Assembly: GCA_031551525.1 (NCBI GenBank)
Contig: JAVBNN010000001.1
Span: 1-53,775, forward strand
Direction: 5' to 3'
DNA: 53,775 nucleotides
Source of the DNA: JAVBNN01 sp031551525
Lineage (GTDB): Bacteria; Bacillota; Negativicutes; Acidaminococcales; JAISLQ01
Made by a program: the position numbers and the translations under genes. Shown piece by piece: positions 1 through 7,904 of this stretch (positions are counted from its first letter, which is position 1; each line of letters begins with the position of its first letter). Below the pieces are notes generated by a model that saw nothing but the letters and a program-made list of their open reading frames with translations, had not been told where the DNA came from and ran no database searches.

Positions 1-397
1 CGGCAAAAATGACTACTCTTTTTTTCTCCAGATGGCGGATGGCCCGCCTCCTGATATACGGCTCAGCTATCTGACGCATTTCTATAGCTGTTTGCACCCG
101 GGTCACTACATTTAAAGACTCCAAGGCATCCTGCAAAGCCAGCGAATTTATAACTGTAGCCAGCATGCCCATATAGTCGGCTGTAGCCCGGTCCATGCCC
201 TGAGCGCTCCCAGACAGACCGCGCCAAATATTGCCGCCGCCATTTACTATCGCTACCTCAAGTCCGGTATCATTGACTTCCTTGATCTGGCGGGCAATAT
301 TCTCAACGGTTTCCGGGTCTATGCCAAAGCCCTGTTTGCCGGCCAACGCCTCTCCGCTAAGTTTTAATACCACCCTGCGGAATTTTCCTTGTTCCAT
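1..397 (-). CDS. pyrH: UMP kinase, partial (C-terminal part lies beyond the window)
   Basis: Uridylate kinase phosphorylates UMP to UDP in pyrimidine nucleotide synthesis. About 132 N-terminal residues are present, beginning MEQGKFRRVVLKLSGEAL, followed by a GGGNIWRG-type nucleotide-binding loop and the family segment ATVINSLALQDALE. The frame runs off the left edge without a stop. The ATG at 395-397 follows a GGGGGAT ribosome site. The gene lies downstream of rpsB and tsf, the usual rpsB-tsf-pyrH(-frr) order, with 96 bp and a hairpin between tsf and pyrH. Identification is secure. Only completeness is unknown. Confidence 0.95.
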   Translation of the reverse strand, partial: MEQGKFRRVVLKLSGEALAGKQGFGIDPETVENIARQIKEVNDTGLEVAIVNGGGNIWRGLSGSAQGMDRATADYMGMLATVINSLALQDALESLNVVTRVQTAIEMRQIAEPYIRRRAIRHLEKKRVVIFA

Positions 398-452
398 TGG
401 CCTATCCCCCATCTACATAGTTTTTCATGGCTAATCCCTAGTTTTACTTAAA

Positions 453-484
453 CAAATAGGGAACACGGCTGTGTTCCCTATTTG
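453..484 (-). terminator. Hairpin between tsf and pyrH (attenuator or partial terminator)
   Basis: A perfect 14-bp inverted repeat (453-466 with 471-484) encloses a 4-nt loop. On the minus strand the hairpin is followed only by TTTAAGT, so the U-tract is weak. It probably lowers, rather than ends, transcription from tsf into pyrH, or it marks an RNA processing point. Confidence 0.6.
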
Positions 485-493
485 CTATTTTCA

Positions 494-1138
494 TCATTTA
501 ACAAATGCCATTACTTCAGCGGCAAAATCGTTGGATTTTTTCTCAATGCCTTCGCCTAATTGGTAACGTACAAAGCGGCGAATAGAAATGTTTTCACCAA
601 TTTTGGCGATACTTTCAGTTACCATTTGAGAAATGCTCTTGTCAGGATCTTTGACAAAAGGCTGTTCCAAGAGGCAAACTTCTTTATAGTATTTTTCAAT
701 GCGTCCGTCGACCATTTTTTCCACTATCTTCTCAGGTTTGCCTTCGTTAAGGGCCTGCGCCTTCAATACCTCACGTTCATGCGTTAAAATGTTTTCCGGC
801 ACTTCTTCTTTATTCAGGTATTGAGGATTACTGGCCGCTATGTGCATGGCGATATCCTTCGCCAGAGTTTTGAAATTATCGGTTTTGGCGACAAAGTCAG
901 TTTCACAGTTGAGTTCGAGCAAAACGCCGATACGTCCGCCGCCGTGGATATAAGCTTCGACCACGCCTTCACTGGCGATGCGCCCGGCTTTTTTAGCCGC
1001 CGCAGCCAGACCTTTTTCCCGCAGAAAGTCTACAGCTTTATCTAAATCGCCACCAGTTTCACCCAGCGCTTTTTTACAATCCATCATGCCGGCGCCTGTG
1101 CGCTCGCGCAACTCTTTTACCATTTGAGCTGTTACCAT
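494..1138 (-). CDS. tsf: Translation elongation factor Ts
   Basis: EF-Ts is the nucleotide exchange factor that recycles EF-Tu-GDP. The 214-residue product opens with MVTAQMVKELRERTGAG and then MMDCKKAL, the diagnostic N-terminal UBA-like signature. It continues with the core TDFVAKT motif that contacts EF-Tu. It is of the short EF-Ts class; E. coli EF-Ts is about 283 residues. An in-frame start five codons upstream exists, but the ATG at 1136-1138 fits the family and has GGGAGG at the right distance. It lies 32 bp downstream of rpsB and is co-transcribed with it. Confidence 0.96.
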   Translation of the reverse strand: MVTAQMVKELRERTGAGMMDCKKALGETGGDLDKAVDFLREKGLAAAAKKAGRIASEGVVEAYIHGGGRIGVLLELNCETDFVAKTDNFKTLAKDIAMHIAASNPQYLNKEEVPENILTHEREVLKAQALNEGKPEKIVEKMVDGRIEKYYKEVCLLEQPFVKDPDKSISQMVTESIAKIGENISIRRFVRYQLGEGIEKKSNDFAAEVMAFVK

Positions 1139-1170
1139 TGATACGCCTCCCAAAATTACACAGATTTATA

Positions 1171-1923
1171 TTACGCTTGTTCAGCAGCCTCTTCGCCGTT
1201 TTTTTCGCCAGCGGCAGCTTCAGCAGCGTCCTGCATTTGCACGCCTTGCCTGCCTTCAAGAACCGCGTCAGCCATTTTTGCGGTCAAGAGTTTTACCGCC
1301 CTGATAGCGTCGTCGTTGCCGGGGATAATATAGTCTATTTCGTCGGGATCGCAGTTGGTATCTACTACGCCAACGATAGGAATATTGAGTTTGCGGGCTT
1401 CAAGCACTGCAATGTGTTCTTTGCGCGGGTCGATGACAAACAGTGCGCCAGGCAGTTTGCCCATATCTTTTATGCCGGCCAGGAATTTGGTCAGGCGCGA
1501 CATTTCATGGCGAAGAGACAGCACTTCTTTTTTGGGCAGTACGTCAAATGTACCGTCGTTTTCCATTTTTTCAAGCTGACGCAGCCGGGATATACGTTTT
1601 TGTATGGTCTGATAGTTGGTGAGCATGCCGCCCAGCCATCTTTCGTTCACATAGAACATGTTGCAACGTATGGCCTCGTCACGCATAGCTTCCTGAGCCT
1701 GTTTTTTGGTGCCCACGAAAAGGATGCTCTTGCCACTGGCTGCGACGTCGCGTAAAAAGTTGTACGCAATGTCGATTTTCTTCACTGTTTTTTGCAAGTC
1801 GATAATATAAATACCGTTGCGCTCAGTAAAGATGTACGGAGCCATTTTGGGGTTCCAGCGCCTTGTCTGGTGGCCAAAGTGCACACCCGCCTCTAAAAGT
1901 TGTTTCATTGAGATAACTGCCAT
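1171..1923 (-). CDS. rpsB: 30S ribosomal protein S2
   Basis: The 250-residue small-subunit protein S2 begins MAVISMKQLLEAGVHFGHQ and contains the S2 signatures RRWNPKMAPYIFTERNGIYIIDLQKT (in part), LFVGTKKQAQ and VVDTNCDPDEIDYIIPGNDDA (in part). The C-terminus is Ala/Glu-rich. The frame is open 21 codons further upstream, but the ATG at 1921-1923 lies 7-8 nt from AGGAGGG and matches the family. It is the first gene of rpsB-tsf-pyrH, and a consensus promoter lies about 105 bp upstream. Confidence 0.97.
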   Translation of the reverse strand: MAVISMKQLLEAGVHFGHQTRRWNPKMAPYIFTERNGIYIIDLQKTVKKIDIAYNFLRDVAASGKSILFVGTKKQAQEAMRDEAIRCNMFYVNERWLGGMLTNYQTIQKRISRLRQLEKMENDGTFDVLPKKEVLSLRHEMSRLTKFLAGIKDMGKLPGALFVIDPRKEHIAVLEARKLNIPIVGVVDTNCDPDEIDYIIPGNDDAIRAVKLLTAKMADAVLEGRQGVQMQDAAEAAAGEKNGEEAAEQA

Positions 1924-2027
1924 TGTTAATTCCCTCCTGTTTTTTCCTCCGCAGTCCGCATTTTTGCATACACCACAAAGTGGCACAGTAGCAAATTGTC
2001 CTGCGTGTGTTATACATACCGGATGAT

Positions 2028-2056
2028 ATTATAACATAAAGAAAAAAAGTATACAA
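2028..2056 (-). promoter_or_regulatory. Sigma-A-type promoter of rpsB-tsf-pyrH
   Basis: On the minus strand TTGTAT (2051-2056) and TATAAT (2028-2033) are separated by exactly 17 bp, with an extended -10 (TGT before TATAAT). The -35 box lies in the 5' arm, as read on plus, of the terminator of the upstream gene, so one transcript ends where the next begins. The leader to rpsB is about 100 nt and can form small hairpins. Confidence 0.75.
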
Positions 2057-2085
2057 GGTCTATAAAAAGAGGTTTTGTATACTTT
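2041..2085 (-). terminator. Rho-independent terminator of the MDR oxidoreductase transcript
   Basis: An 11-bp perfect inverted repeat (2046-2056 with 2075-2085) encloses an 18-nt loop and is followed on the minus strand by a run of seven T. It overlaps both the end of the small reading frame at 2060-2194 and the rpsB -35 box. Confidence 0.75.
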
Positions 2086-2194
2086 CCAAACATTCAACTA
2101 TTTGGTGCGACAGCTCGGCCGCCAGACCGGACGAAATGGCCACGCCAAGATCGGCAGTTTTCATTTTCTCATCTTGTTTCCTTGTTAAATCCAT
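2060..2194 (-). CDS. Possible 44-residue protein coupled to the upstream oxidoreductase
   Basis: An ATG at 2192-2194 overlaps the TAA stop of the oxidoreductase gene (TAATG), which would allow translational coupling. It opens a 44-codon frame beginning MDLTRKQDEKMKTADLGVAI and ending in an Ile/Leu-rich tail. I do not recognise the product. The last codons run into the terminator hairpin, which is unusual for a real gene. It may be a leftover of a longer gene or chance. Confidence 0.3.
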   Translation of the reverse strand: MDLTRKQDEKMKTADLGVAISSGLAAELSHQIVECLESIQNLFL

Positions 2195-3189
2195 TACCAC
2201 TCATTCACCAGAGCTACTTTACCGAAGCTTTTGCCGGATTCCATGATCCGATGCGCTTTAGCGGCATCGCTGAAAGTAAATTTTTCCGGATGTATGACCG
2301 GCCTCAGCGCGCCGTCATCAACCAGGCTCATGATCTGTCTCATGATTTGACCATAGTGTGCGCGCCCCCGCCCGCTGACCAGCGGGTACATGGTATTGAC
2401 TACAGAAAGCGTCAGTCCTTTATTGTTCATCAGTGTAAGGTCGTGCGTGCTACGGGTAGCTATGGCCAGAACATGGCCCAGCGGTTTTACCGCCTCGAAA
2501 GATTTTTCAAGGTTAGACCCGCCCACCGTGTCGAATACTATATCAAACCCCCGTTTATCGGTGCATCTTTTTACATAATCCCGCACTGTTTCTTTTTCAT
2601 AGTCTATAACTACCGCACCCAGACTTTCCCCCAGTGCCAGTTTTTCCGGCGTATGTGCGGTCGCATACACATCGGCCCCTGCCCACTTGGCTAACTGTAT
2701 TGCTACATGCCCTACTCCTCCTGCCGCGGCGTGAACAAGTATTTTTTGCCCTTTACAGGCTTTTCCTTGTTCAATGACCGCCTGCCAGGCAGCCAAAGAA
2801 ACGAGGGGCAAAGCCGCAGCCTCACGTATATCTATTGTCTTTGGCTTTAGAGCCATAAAGTCGGCGTCTACCAGCATATACTCGGCTAAAGCACCACCCG
2901 CCGTCCCTTTGGCCCCACCCGCAAACCCGTATACTTCATCGCCAGTTTTAAAGCCTTTTACACCTTCACCAGTTTCGAGGACTATCCCCGCCACGTCGCC
3001 CTGCAAAACAGCGGGAAAGTCAGGCGCCATAGCAGGTGTTTCGCCCCGCCTGATGCGTCCGTCTATCGGATTGACACTGCTCGCGTTCACTTTGAGCAAA
3101 AGGTGGCCGGCACGAATCAGCGGTTTTTCTATCTCTCGTTCTTTAAATACTGAGGGATCGCCAAAGCTTTCTATGACCATCGCGCGCAT
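2194..3189 (-). CDS. Zinc-independent medium-chain dehydrogenase/reductase, NAD(P)H:quinone oxidoreductase-like
   Basis: A 331-residue cytosolic MDR-superfamily enzyme. Its N-terminal GroES-like domain (about residues 1-120) includes NASSVNPIDGRIRRG, typical of quinone oxidoreductases. The Rossmann domain carries the nucleotide-binding AAAGGVGHVAIQLAKWAGA motif near residue 155. The zinc-ligand cysteines of alcohol dehydrogenases are absent. These enzymes usually reduce quinones or activated enones with NADPH. The substrate here is unknown. The start ATG at 3187-3189 follows AGGAGGT. The gene is a single-gene unit ending in a terminator, apart from the possible small frame at its stop codon. 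Confidence 0.85.
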   Translation of the reverse strand: MRAMVIESFGDPSVFKEREIEKPLIRAGHLLLKVNASSVNPIDGRIRRGETPAMAPDFPAVLQGDVAGIVLETGEGVKGFKTGDEVYGFAGGAKGTAGGALAEYMLVDADFMALKPKTIDIREAAALPLVSLAAWQAVIEQGKACKGQKILVHAAAGGVGHVAIQLAKWAGADVYATAHTPEKLALGESLGAVVIDYEKETVRDYVKRCTDKRGFDIVFDTVGGSNLEKSFEAVKPLGHVLAIATRSTHDLTLMNNKGLTLSVVNTMYPLVSGRGRAHYGQIMRQIMSLVDDGALRPVIHPEKFTFSDAAKAHRIMESGKSFGKVALVNEW

Positions 3190-3302
3190 AGCATACCTCC
3201 TTGGTGTTTTGCTGTTATTTCCTATAGCTATATTTTAACATATATTCGTATATTAAATCTGATGTCAGCGTACTTGGTCCGGCAGGATATTGCCCTATAA
3301 TA

Positions 3303-3326
3303 AAAATCCCGGCTGCATCGCCGGGA
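3303..3326 (-). terminator. Rho-independent terminator of the 3359-3892 gene
   Basis: The inverted repeat CCCGGC/GCCGGG (plus a T-A pair, 3307-3326) has a 6-nt loop and is followed on the minus strand by ATTTTTATT. It lies about 30 bp after the stop of the unknown membrane-anchored protein. Confidence 0.7.
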
Positions 3327-3358
3327 AAAAACCAAACCGCCTGCACAGGCTATTTGCA

Positions 3359-3892
3359 TCACAGTATTTTCCACCACTTTTTTGCTTCTACCAATATATT
3401 GTAAGCGGTTTCATTATCTTGCTGCATAAATTTGTCGGTCGCGCCCATCGCCTTGACAAAACGCAGTTCAAAACGGTATTTCCCTTTATAAAAACTATAT
3501 CCATCAAAGTATTTTTCTTTGGTAAGAATACCTGTATAGCGGTACTTTTCTTCATGAGTAAAATCACTCCAGCCGTACGCCCTAAGTATGTCGCGATAAT
3601 AGGCGACTATCTCTTTTTGAGTATATGTGCTTTTCAAAGGGGCAAGCAGTTGGACTTCGTCGCCTGTGCCGTAAGGGCGCAGTAGTTTTTCGAGACGTCC
3701 CTTGTTTTCCAAAGAGCCGATGCCATATACTACCTCACGCAATTCTTCTTCCATATTATCGGGTTTATTTGGCATGACATAACCGTCCGCCGGCGCGCTC
3801 AGCATAAAATAAGCCGCAATTCCGGCGCCTGCCATGCCCGCCATGATAACAAGTATGATAAATGCGTATTTGTTTTTGGATATCCAATCCAT
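3359..3892 (-). CDS. Unknown membrane-anchored protein
   Basis: A 177-residue protein with one N-terminal hydrophobic segment (about residues 9-31, followed by PADGYVMPNKPD). The remaining ~145 residues are soluble, charged and rich in Tyr and Lys. There is no lipobox cysteine, so it is probably a signal-anchor protein with an extracytoplasmic domain. No catalytic motif is visible and I do not recognise the family. It stands alone between a good extended -10 promoter and its own terminator, which argues that it is a real expressed gene. Confidence 0.75.
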   Translation of the reverse strand: MDWISKNKYAFIILVIMAGMAGAGIAAYFMLSAPADGYVMPNKPDNMEEELREVVYGIGSLENKGRLEKLLRPYGTGDEVQLLAPLKSTYTQKEIVAYYRDILRAYGWSDFTHEEKYRYTGILTKEKYFDGYSFYKGKYRFELRFVKAMGATDKFMQQDNETAYNILVEAKKWWKIL

Positions 3893-4295
3893 AAAGAACC
3901 TTCTTTACAAAACTTTTTATAATATTATACCACAATTATTATTGCTGGCAAAATATTCCCTTCTATAAGGGATTTTTTCTATATTCACAGGTTTACGCAA
4001 ATACCGCCACCGCCATTTGGCGGAGGCGGCACAAGAGATGTCGGCATTATTTTTAGCTCTTCTAAACAATTATCAATAAATGTAGGCATCCTCTACGCTT
4101 AAATAAGAACTGTTTCTGCCGACTATCGGGAGCGGCCGTTTCTTTCATTGGTCACTGTGTAGCTTAGCTGTGATAAAGCTCGCCTTTGCTCATGCCATGA
4201 TAAAAATCACCTTTTAAGCAATATCATACTAGAACATCTCTTTTTAAAATGTAATGGTCTGTCCCGCGAATACGCACCAGCTGGTTCCAGGGTAT
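3893..4295. other. Non-coding interval with promoter and hairpins
   Basis: No convincing gene lies in these ~400 bp. The left end holds the promoter of the 3359-3892 gene and a small CCCTT/AAGGG palindrome at 3957-3970 just upstream of its -35. A GC-rich stem (CCGCC.CGCC with GGCG..GGCGG, 4004-4027) with a 4-nt loop stands alone, with no U-tract and no gene ending on it. The rest, to the chemoreceptor terminator, shows nothing I can name. Confidence 0.5.
3924..3952 (-). promoter_or_regulatory. Promoter of the 3359-3892 gene
   Basis: On the minus strand TTTGCC (3947-3952) and TATAAT (3924-3929) are 17 bp apart with an extended TGG before the -10 box. It lies about 30 bp upstream of the start codon. 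Confidence 0.55.
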
Positions 4296-4336
4296 AAAAC
4301 TTGCCGGAAAGAGTATTGCTCTTTCCGGCAAGTTTT
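4296..4336 (-). terminator. Terminator of the chemoreceptor gene
   Basis: An 18-bp perfect inverted repeat (4296-4313 with 4319-4336) encloses a 5-nt loop. The minus-strand descending arm ends in a T run (GTTTTATA). It lies 15 bp after the stop of the methyl-accepting protein. Confidence 0.75.
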
Positions 4337-4350
4337 AAGAAAAACAATTT

Positions 4351-6075
4351 TTAGATTTTAAATTTTGCAGCCAGCTCACGCAGGTCTTCGGCCATTCTTG
4401 CCAAAACCTGGCTGCTGGAGGCGATCTCTTCGGTAGAGGCGGCCTGCTCTTCGGCAGCCGCCGATACATTGGCCACTTCGCTCGCCACGTTGCGGGCACC
4501 CTGGTCTATCTCATGTACTGCAGTTACTGTGCGCTGACTGCCTTCGGCCATTTCATGGACAGATTTACTAATGCCATGCATCTGCCCGGTCAGGGAGGCC
4601 ACCAAGTCGGCTATTTGCCCAAAAGCCCGCCCGGAGGCGTTGACATTCGTTACGCCGCGTTCCACATATTCTTTTTGCCTGTCCATCATTTCCACGGTTT
4701 TTTGTATGCTGTCGGTGTTTTTGGCGATCAGTTCGGCTATTTCCTGGGCGGCGTGACCGGACTCTTCGGCCAGTTTTCTTACTTCTTCGGCAACGACGGC
4801 AAACCCTCTGCCGTGTTCGCCTGCGCGCGCCGCTTCGATAGCCGCATTGAGCGCCAAAAGGTTGGTCTGTCCGGCGATGCCGGTGATCATCTCTACGATT
4901 TCGCCGATACGGCTCGAGCTGTCTCTTAGGTCGGTTATCGCTCCGGCGACTTGCGAAGCTCCTTCACCAACGTCATTTATACTCTTGACAGCGACTTCGA
5001 CACCCTTGCGCCCTTCGGTTGCCGTATGGGACGCCTCGCTGGCAGTCGTGGCTACGGCATTGGCGGTTGCGGCCACTTCTTCAAGCGATGCCGCTACCTG
5101 TTCGGTGATGCTGGCAGTATCGGTCACTGCCGCTATCGCGAGATCTGTCTGTCTGATGATATTAGTGGTCGCGCCGGCGACTTCACCCGATGCAGTGGCG
5201 GTCTGGTCGGCACTGGCATGCAGCTCTTCGCTAGATGCGGCAATGTTTTCCGCTATGCTGCCCAACCGGGAAACCATCTTTTTCAGGTTGTCCTGCATAG
5301 AGCCGAGCGCCCTGCCCATATCGCCGAACTCATCGTCGCGGGTAGCAAGATCAGGCCTCAACTGGGCCGTCAGGTCGTTTTTGGCCATCTCAAGTGATAC
5401 TTCGGTAACGTGTGACAAAACGCCAGTGATGTGTCTGGCGAGGTAGAGACCAAAGAGCAATAGTAGAACTACCGCCGCTGCCAATATGGCCAGTGTCATG
5501 TAGATCGCCGTGTTGGCGTCAGACAAGGATGTTTTGGTGCTTTTTTCCGCGTTGCTCAAAAGATATTTGTTGAGCTTTTCCAAGTCTTTTAAGACAACGT
5601 CGCTGGCCGGGTTGACTTCTTTATCATAATAGGCGTTAAACTTGATTTTACCTTCCGGGGTGGTATCGCGGGCCATAGTCATAGCGGCGTCGCGAGCCTT
5701 GCGATAAGTAGCAAGTGATGCCTCAAACTTTGAGAAAAGTGCTTGTTCTTCTTTGTCGCGATCAGTAGCCAGGTATTTTTTGATAAGATCATTATTGCCG
5801 ATGAGGATGTTTTTTATTCCTTCATCCACTTTTTTAACGTTTTCCTGGCCCTGATCCACGGCCGCATCCAGCAACAGGGTCTCAGACTCCCTCAGGTTAG
5901 AGTCGAGCTGCCCCATATACGCCACCGGCAAAGTCAGGTTCTTGTAGTTGTAATCGATGATGTCAGACACCTTATTCAGGTAAAAGGCGCCTAAGCCGCC
6001 CACGGCAAAGGCACAGATAAGGGCCACGGCCACCAGTAGAAGAATTTTACCACGCATTTTTACATTGTCGAGCAT
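4351..6075 (-). CDS. Methyl-accepting chemotaxis protein
   Basis: A 574-residue transmembrane chemoreceptor. TM1 (about residues 10-32) is followed by a periplasmic four-helix-bundle domain of the 4HB_MCP type (about 33-188), TM2 (about 190-212), HAMP (about 213-265) and a cytoplasmic signalling domain. The hairpin tip is unmistakable: GIAGQTNLLALNAAIEAARA then GEHGRGFAVVAEEVRKLAEES. Flanking Glu/Gln/Ala heptads offer methylation sites. It would signal to CheA/CheW, which are not encoded here. No ligand can be inferred. It is a single gene with GGAGGT before the ATG. An AT-rich upstream region contains TATAAT at 6145-6150 without a clear -35. Confidence 0.93.
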   Translation of the reverse strand: MLDNVKMRGKILLLVAVALICAFAVGGLGAFYLNKVSDIIDYNYKNLTLPVAYMGQLDSNLRESETLLLDAAVDQGQENVKKVDEGIKNILIGNNDLIKKYLATDRDKEEQALFSKFEASLATYRKARDAAMTMARDTTPEGKIKFNAYYDKEVNPASDVVLKDLEKLNKYLLSNAEKSTKTSLSDANTAIYMTLAILAAAVVLLLLFGLYLARHITGVLSHVTEVSLEMAKNDLTAQLRPDLATRDDEFGDMGRALGSMQDNLKKMVSRLGSIAENIAASSEELHASADQTATASGEVAGATTNIIRQTDLAIAAVTDTASITEQVAASLEEVAATANAVATTASEASHTATEGRKGVEVAVKSINDVGEGASQVAGAITDLRDSSSRIGEIVEMITGIAGQTNLLALNAAIEAARAGEHGRGFAVVAEEVRKLAEESGHAAQEIAELIAKNTDSIQKTVEMMDRQKEYVERGVTNVNASGRAFGQIADLVASLTGQMHGISKSVHEMAEGSQRTVTAVHEIDQGARNVASEVANVSAAAEEQAASTEEIASSSQVLARMAEDLRELAAKFKI

Positions 6076-6418
6076 TTACAGGGCACCTCCAAAAGTTTTT
6101 CATGAATAAGGACAAGTTATTCCATAATAAATATCGTTATTTATATTATATAGTAAATTTAAAAAAATACATCTTTTTATTCATAAAAATTTTGTCAAAA
6201 AAATATTTTTTCTCGGCAAACACCCTGTTTATGGTTTAAAAAACTGCGCCAGTCGTGCGGCGTAGTTCAGCATAAAATATCACTCGATTAAACCGCCGAA
6301 GGCGTTTGTAGCCGCAGTACGGAGGTGCCTATGCCAGCAAAGGAGTCGTCGCTTTGTATAGAAAATAGCTGCCGGTTTTGCCTTTTAGGGGTTTTATTGA
6401 TGCCTGTTTTATTCATAC
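6076..6418. other. Intergenic region upstream of the chemoreceptor
   Basis: It contains the chemoreceptor's AT-rich promoter region (about 6110-6200) and the AGCS terminator (6236-6267). A short plus-strand reading frame with a good ribosome site begins at 6331. Nothing else is recognisable. Confidence 0.5.
6236..6267 (-). terminator. Probable terminator of the AGCS symporter transcript
   Basis: On the minus strand the stem AACTxCGCC/GGCGxAGTT (one mismatch) has an 8-nt loop and is followed by TTTTTT. It lies about 150 nt past the symporter stop and ahead of the chemoreceptor promoter. Confidence 0.55.
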
Positions 6419-6507
6419 TCAGCAGTTATCTATTTCCGGGACAGGTTCTTCGTCTTTCAGGTCGAGTTTGTCCTGCCAGAGGTATTTGTCGGTTTCCGCT
6501 ACTATGA
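6331..6507 (+). CDS. Doubtful 58-residue hydrophobic peptide
   Basis: An ATG at 6331 sits 5 nt after GGAGGT. It opens 58 codons with a hydrophobic stretch (CLLGVLLMPVLFILSSYLF). Its second half runs antisense to the C-terminus of the AGCS gene, and no promoter was found. The ribosome site is the only support, so this is probably not a gene. Confidence 0.15.
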   Translation: MPAKESSLCIENSCRFCLLGVLLMPVLFILSSYLFPGQVLRLSGRVCPARGICRFPLL

Positions 6508-7801
6508 CTTTACCCAACAGTAAAAGCGCGATAAGATTTGGTATAGCCATCAGGGCGTTGGTAAAGTCGGCTAGTTCCCACACCAGGTCAAGAGTAGTGG
6601 TGGCGCCGATATAAGACACGATGACAAATGCTATGCGGTAGGGCATAAGAGCTTTTTTGCCCAGTAGATATTCCATGCAGCGTTCGCCATAGTACGCCCA
6701 GCCGAGAATAGTGGAAAAAGCGAAGGTTGCAAGGCCTACCACTAATATAAATGGCCCAGCGGTCGGAATAGCGTCAAATGCTTTGTAAGTCAGAGCGCTG
6801 CCTTTCAATCCGGCAAAACCATCCGGGTTCTTGATGATACTGGTCACCAATACCAGGCCGGTCATCAGGCATACGACTACCGTATCCCAAAAAGTGCCGG
6901 TCATTGAAACCAGAGCCTGGCGCACGGGGTTTCTGGTGATGGCAGCAGCAGCAGCAATCGGCGCCGAGCCGAGGCCAGATTCATTGGAGAAAAGGCCTCT
7001 CGCCACGCCGTAGCGAGCGGCTAGCATGATGCTGGAGCCGACAAAGCCACCGGCGGCGGCCTGGGTGGTAAAGGCGCTCTTGACGATAAGCACTATAGCA
7101 TCACCGATATACGGTGCGTTGATAACAAGTATAACGATACAACCCAATACATAGAAAATAGCCATAAAGGGCACCAGTTTTTCGCAAACCGAGGCGATAG
7201 ACTTTACTCCACCCAAAATAACTACCGCGGTAAAAATGGCTATAGCGATACCAGTAACGGCCGGGGCCAAGCCAAACTGACTTTCCACCATGCTGGAGAT
7301 AGAGTTGGCCTGGGTAGTGTTGCCTATGCCAAAAGCCGCAATAGATGCAAATATTGAAAAGAGTGTGGCCATGGTTTTAGAGCCTACCCCGCGCTCCAGG
7401 GCATACATAGGTCCGCCCAGCATGGTTCCGTCACTGGTTTTGACCCGGTATTTCACCGCTAAAAGCCCTTCTGCATATTTAGTAGCTATGCCAAATATGC
7501 CGGTCATCCACACCCACAATATCGAGCCGGGGCCGCCAAGTGCCACCGCGGTGCCTACGCCTACTATATTACCTGTGCCGATAGTAGCCGCCAAAGCCGT
7601 TGTCAGGGCGGCAAACTGGCTGATATCACCAGGAGACTCGCTGTCTTTTGTGACCGACATTTTTATGGCAGTCCATGTATGTTGTTGAATAAATTTCAAT
7701 CGAAAAGTAAGATAAAGATGAGTGCCGAATAAAAGTATCAGCATGGGCGGTCCCCACACGATAGAGTTGCCCGCTTTTAAAAATTCCAATAAATTTTCCA
7801 T
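6419..7801 (-). CDS. Sodium:alanine/glycine symporter (AGCS family)
   Basis: A 460-residue inner-membrane protein with about 11 hydrophobic helices. Family hallmarks include ALTTALAATIGTGNIVGVGTA near residue 75, GGPMYALERG and ARYGVARGLFSNESGLGSAP (around residue 280). The AGCS family couples Na+ or H+ entry to uptake of alanine or glycine. An upstream TTG is in frame, but the ATG at 7799-7801 is better spaced from AAGGAAG. It lies downstream of, and on the same strand as, alanine dehydrogenase, which fits alanine use. About 100 bp separate it from the intervening unknown gene, so co-transcription is possible but not shown. Confidence 0.92.
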   Translation of the reverse strand: MENLLEFLKAGNSIVWGPPMLILLFGTHLYLTFRLKFIQQHTWTAIKMSVTKDSESPGDISQFAALTTALAATIGTGNIVGVGTAVALGGPGSILWVWMTGIFGIATKYAEGLLAVKYRVKTSDGTMLGGPMYALERGVGSKTMATLFSIFASIAAFGIGNTTQANSISSMVESQFGLAPAVTGIAIAIFTAVVILGGVKSIASVCEKLVPFMAIFYVLGCIVILVINAPYIGDAIVLIVKSAFTTQAAAGGFVGSSIMLAARYGVARGLFSNESGLGSAPIAAAAAITRNPVRQALVSMTGTFWDTVVVCLMTGLVLVTSIIKNPDGFAGLKGSALTYKAFDAIPTAGPFILVVGLATFAFSTILGWAYYGERCMEYLLGKKALMPYRIAFVIVSYIGATTTLDLVWELADFTNALMAIPNLIALLLLGKVIVAETDKYLWQDKLDLKDEEPVPEIDNC

Positions 7802-7904
7802 AAACAACTTCCTTTTTCGAAGATTTTTCGGCGCCGTTCTTTACGGCTACTAATCAAACACAAATATATATTAGTCTTTACAAAAAACCGCCGGGGTTAG
7901 AAAA

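Noticed and set aside
1171..1755. Plus-strand frame opposite rpsB (1138-1755)
   Set aside because: It is the complement of the ribosomal S2 gene, with no start context of its own.
6331..6507. Plus-strand peptide with a good ribosome site as a confident gene
   Set aside because: Half of it is antisense to the AGCS symporter, and there is no promoter or known family. It is listed only with very low confidence.
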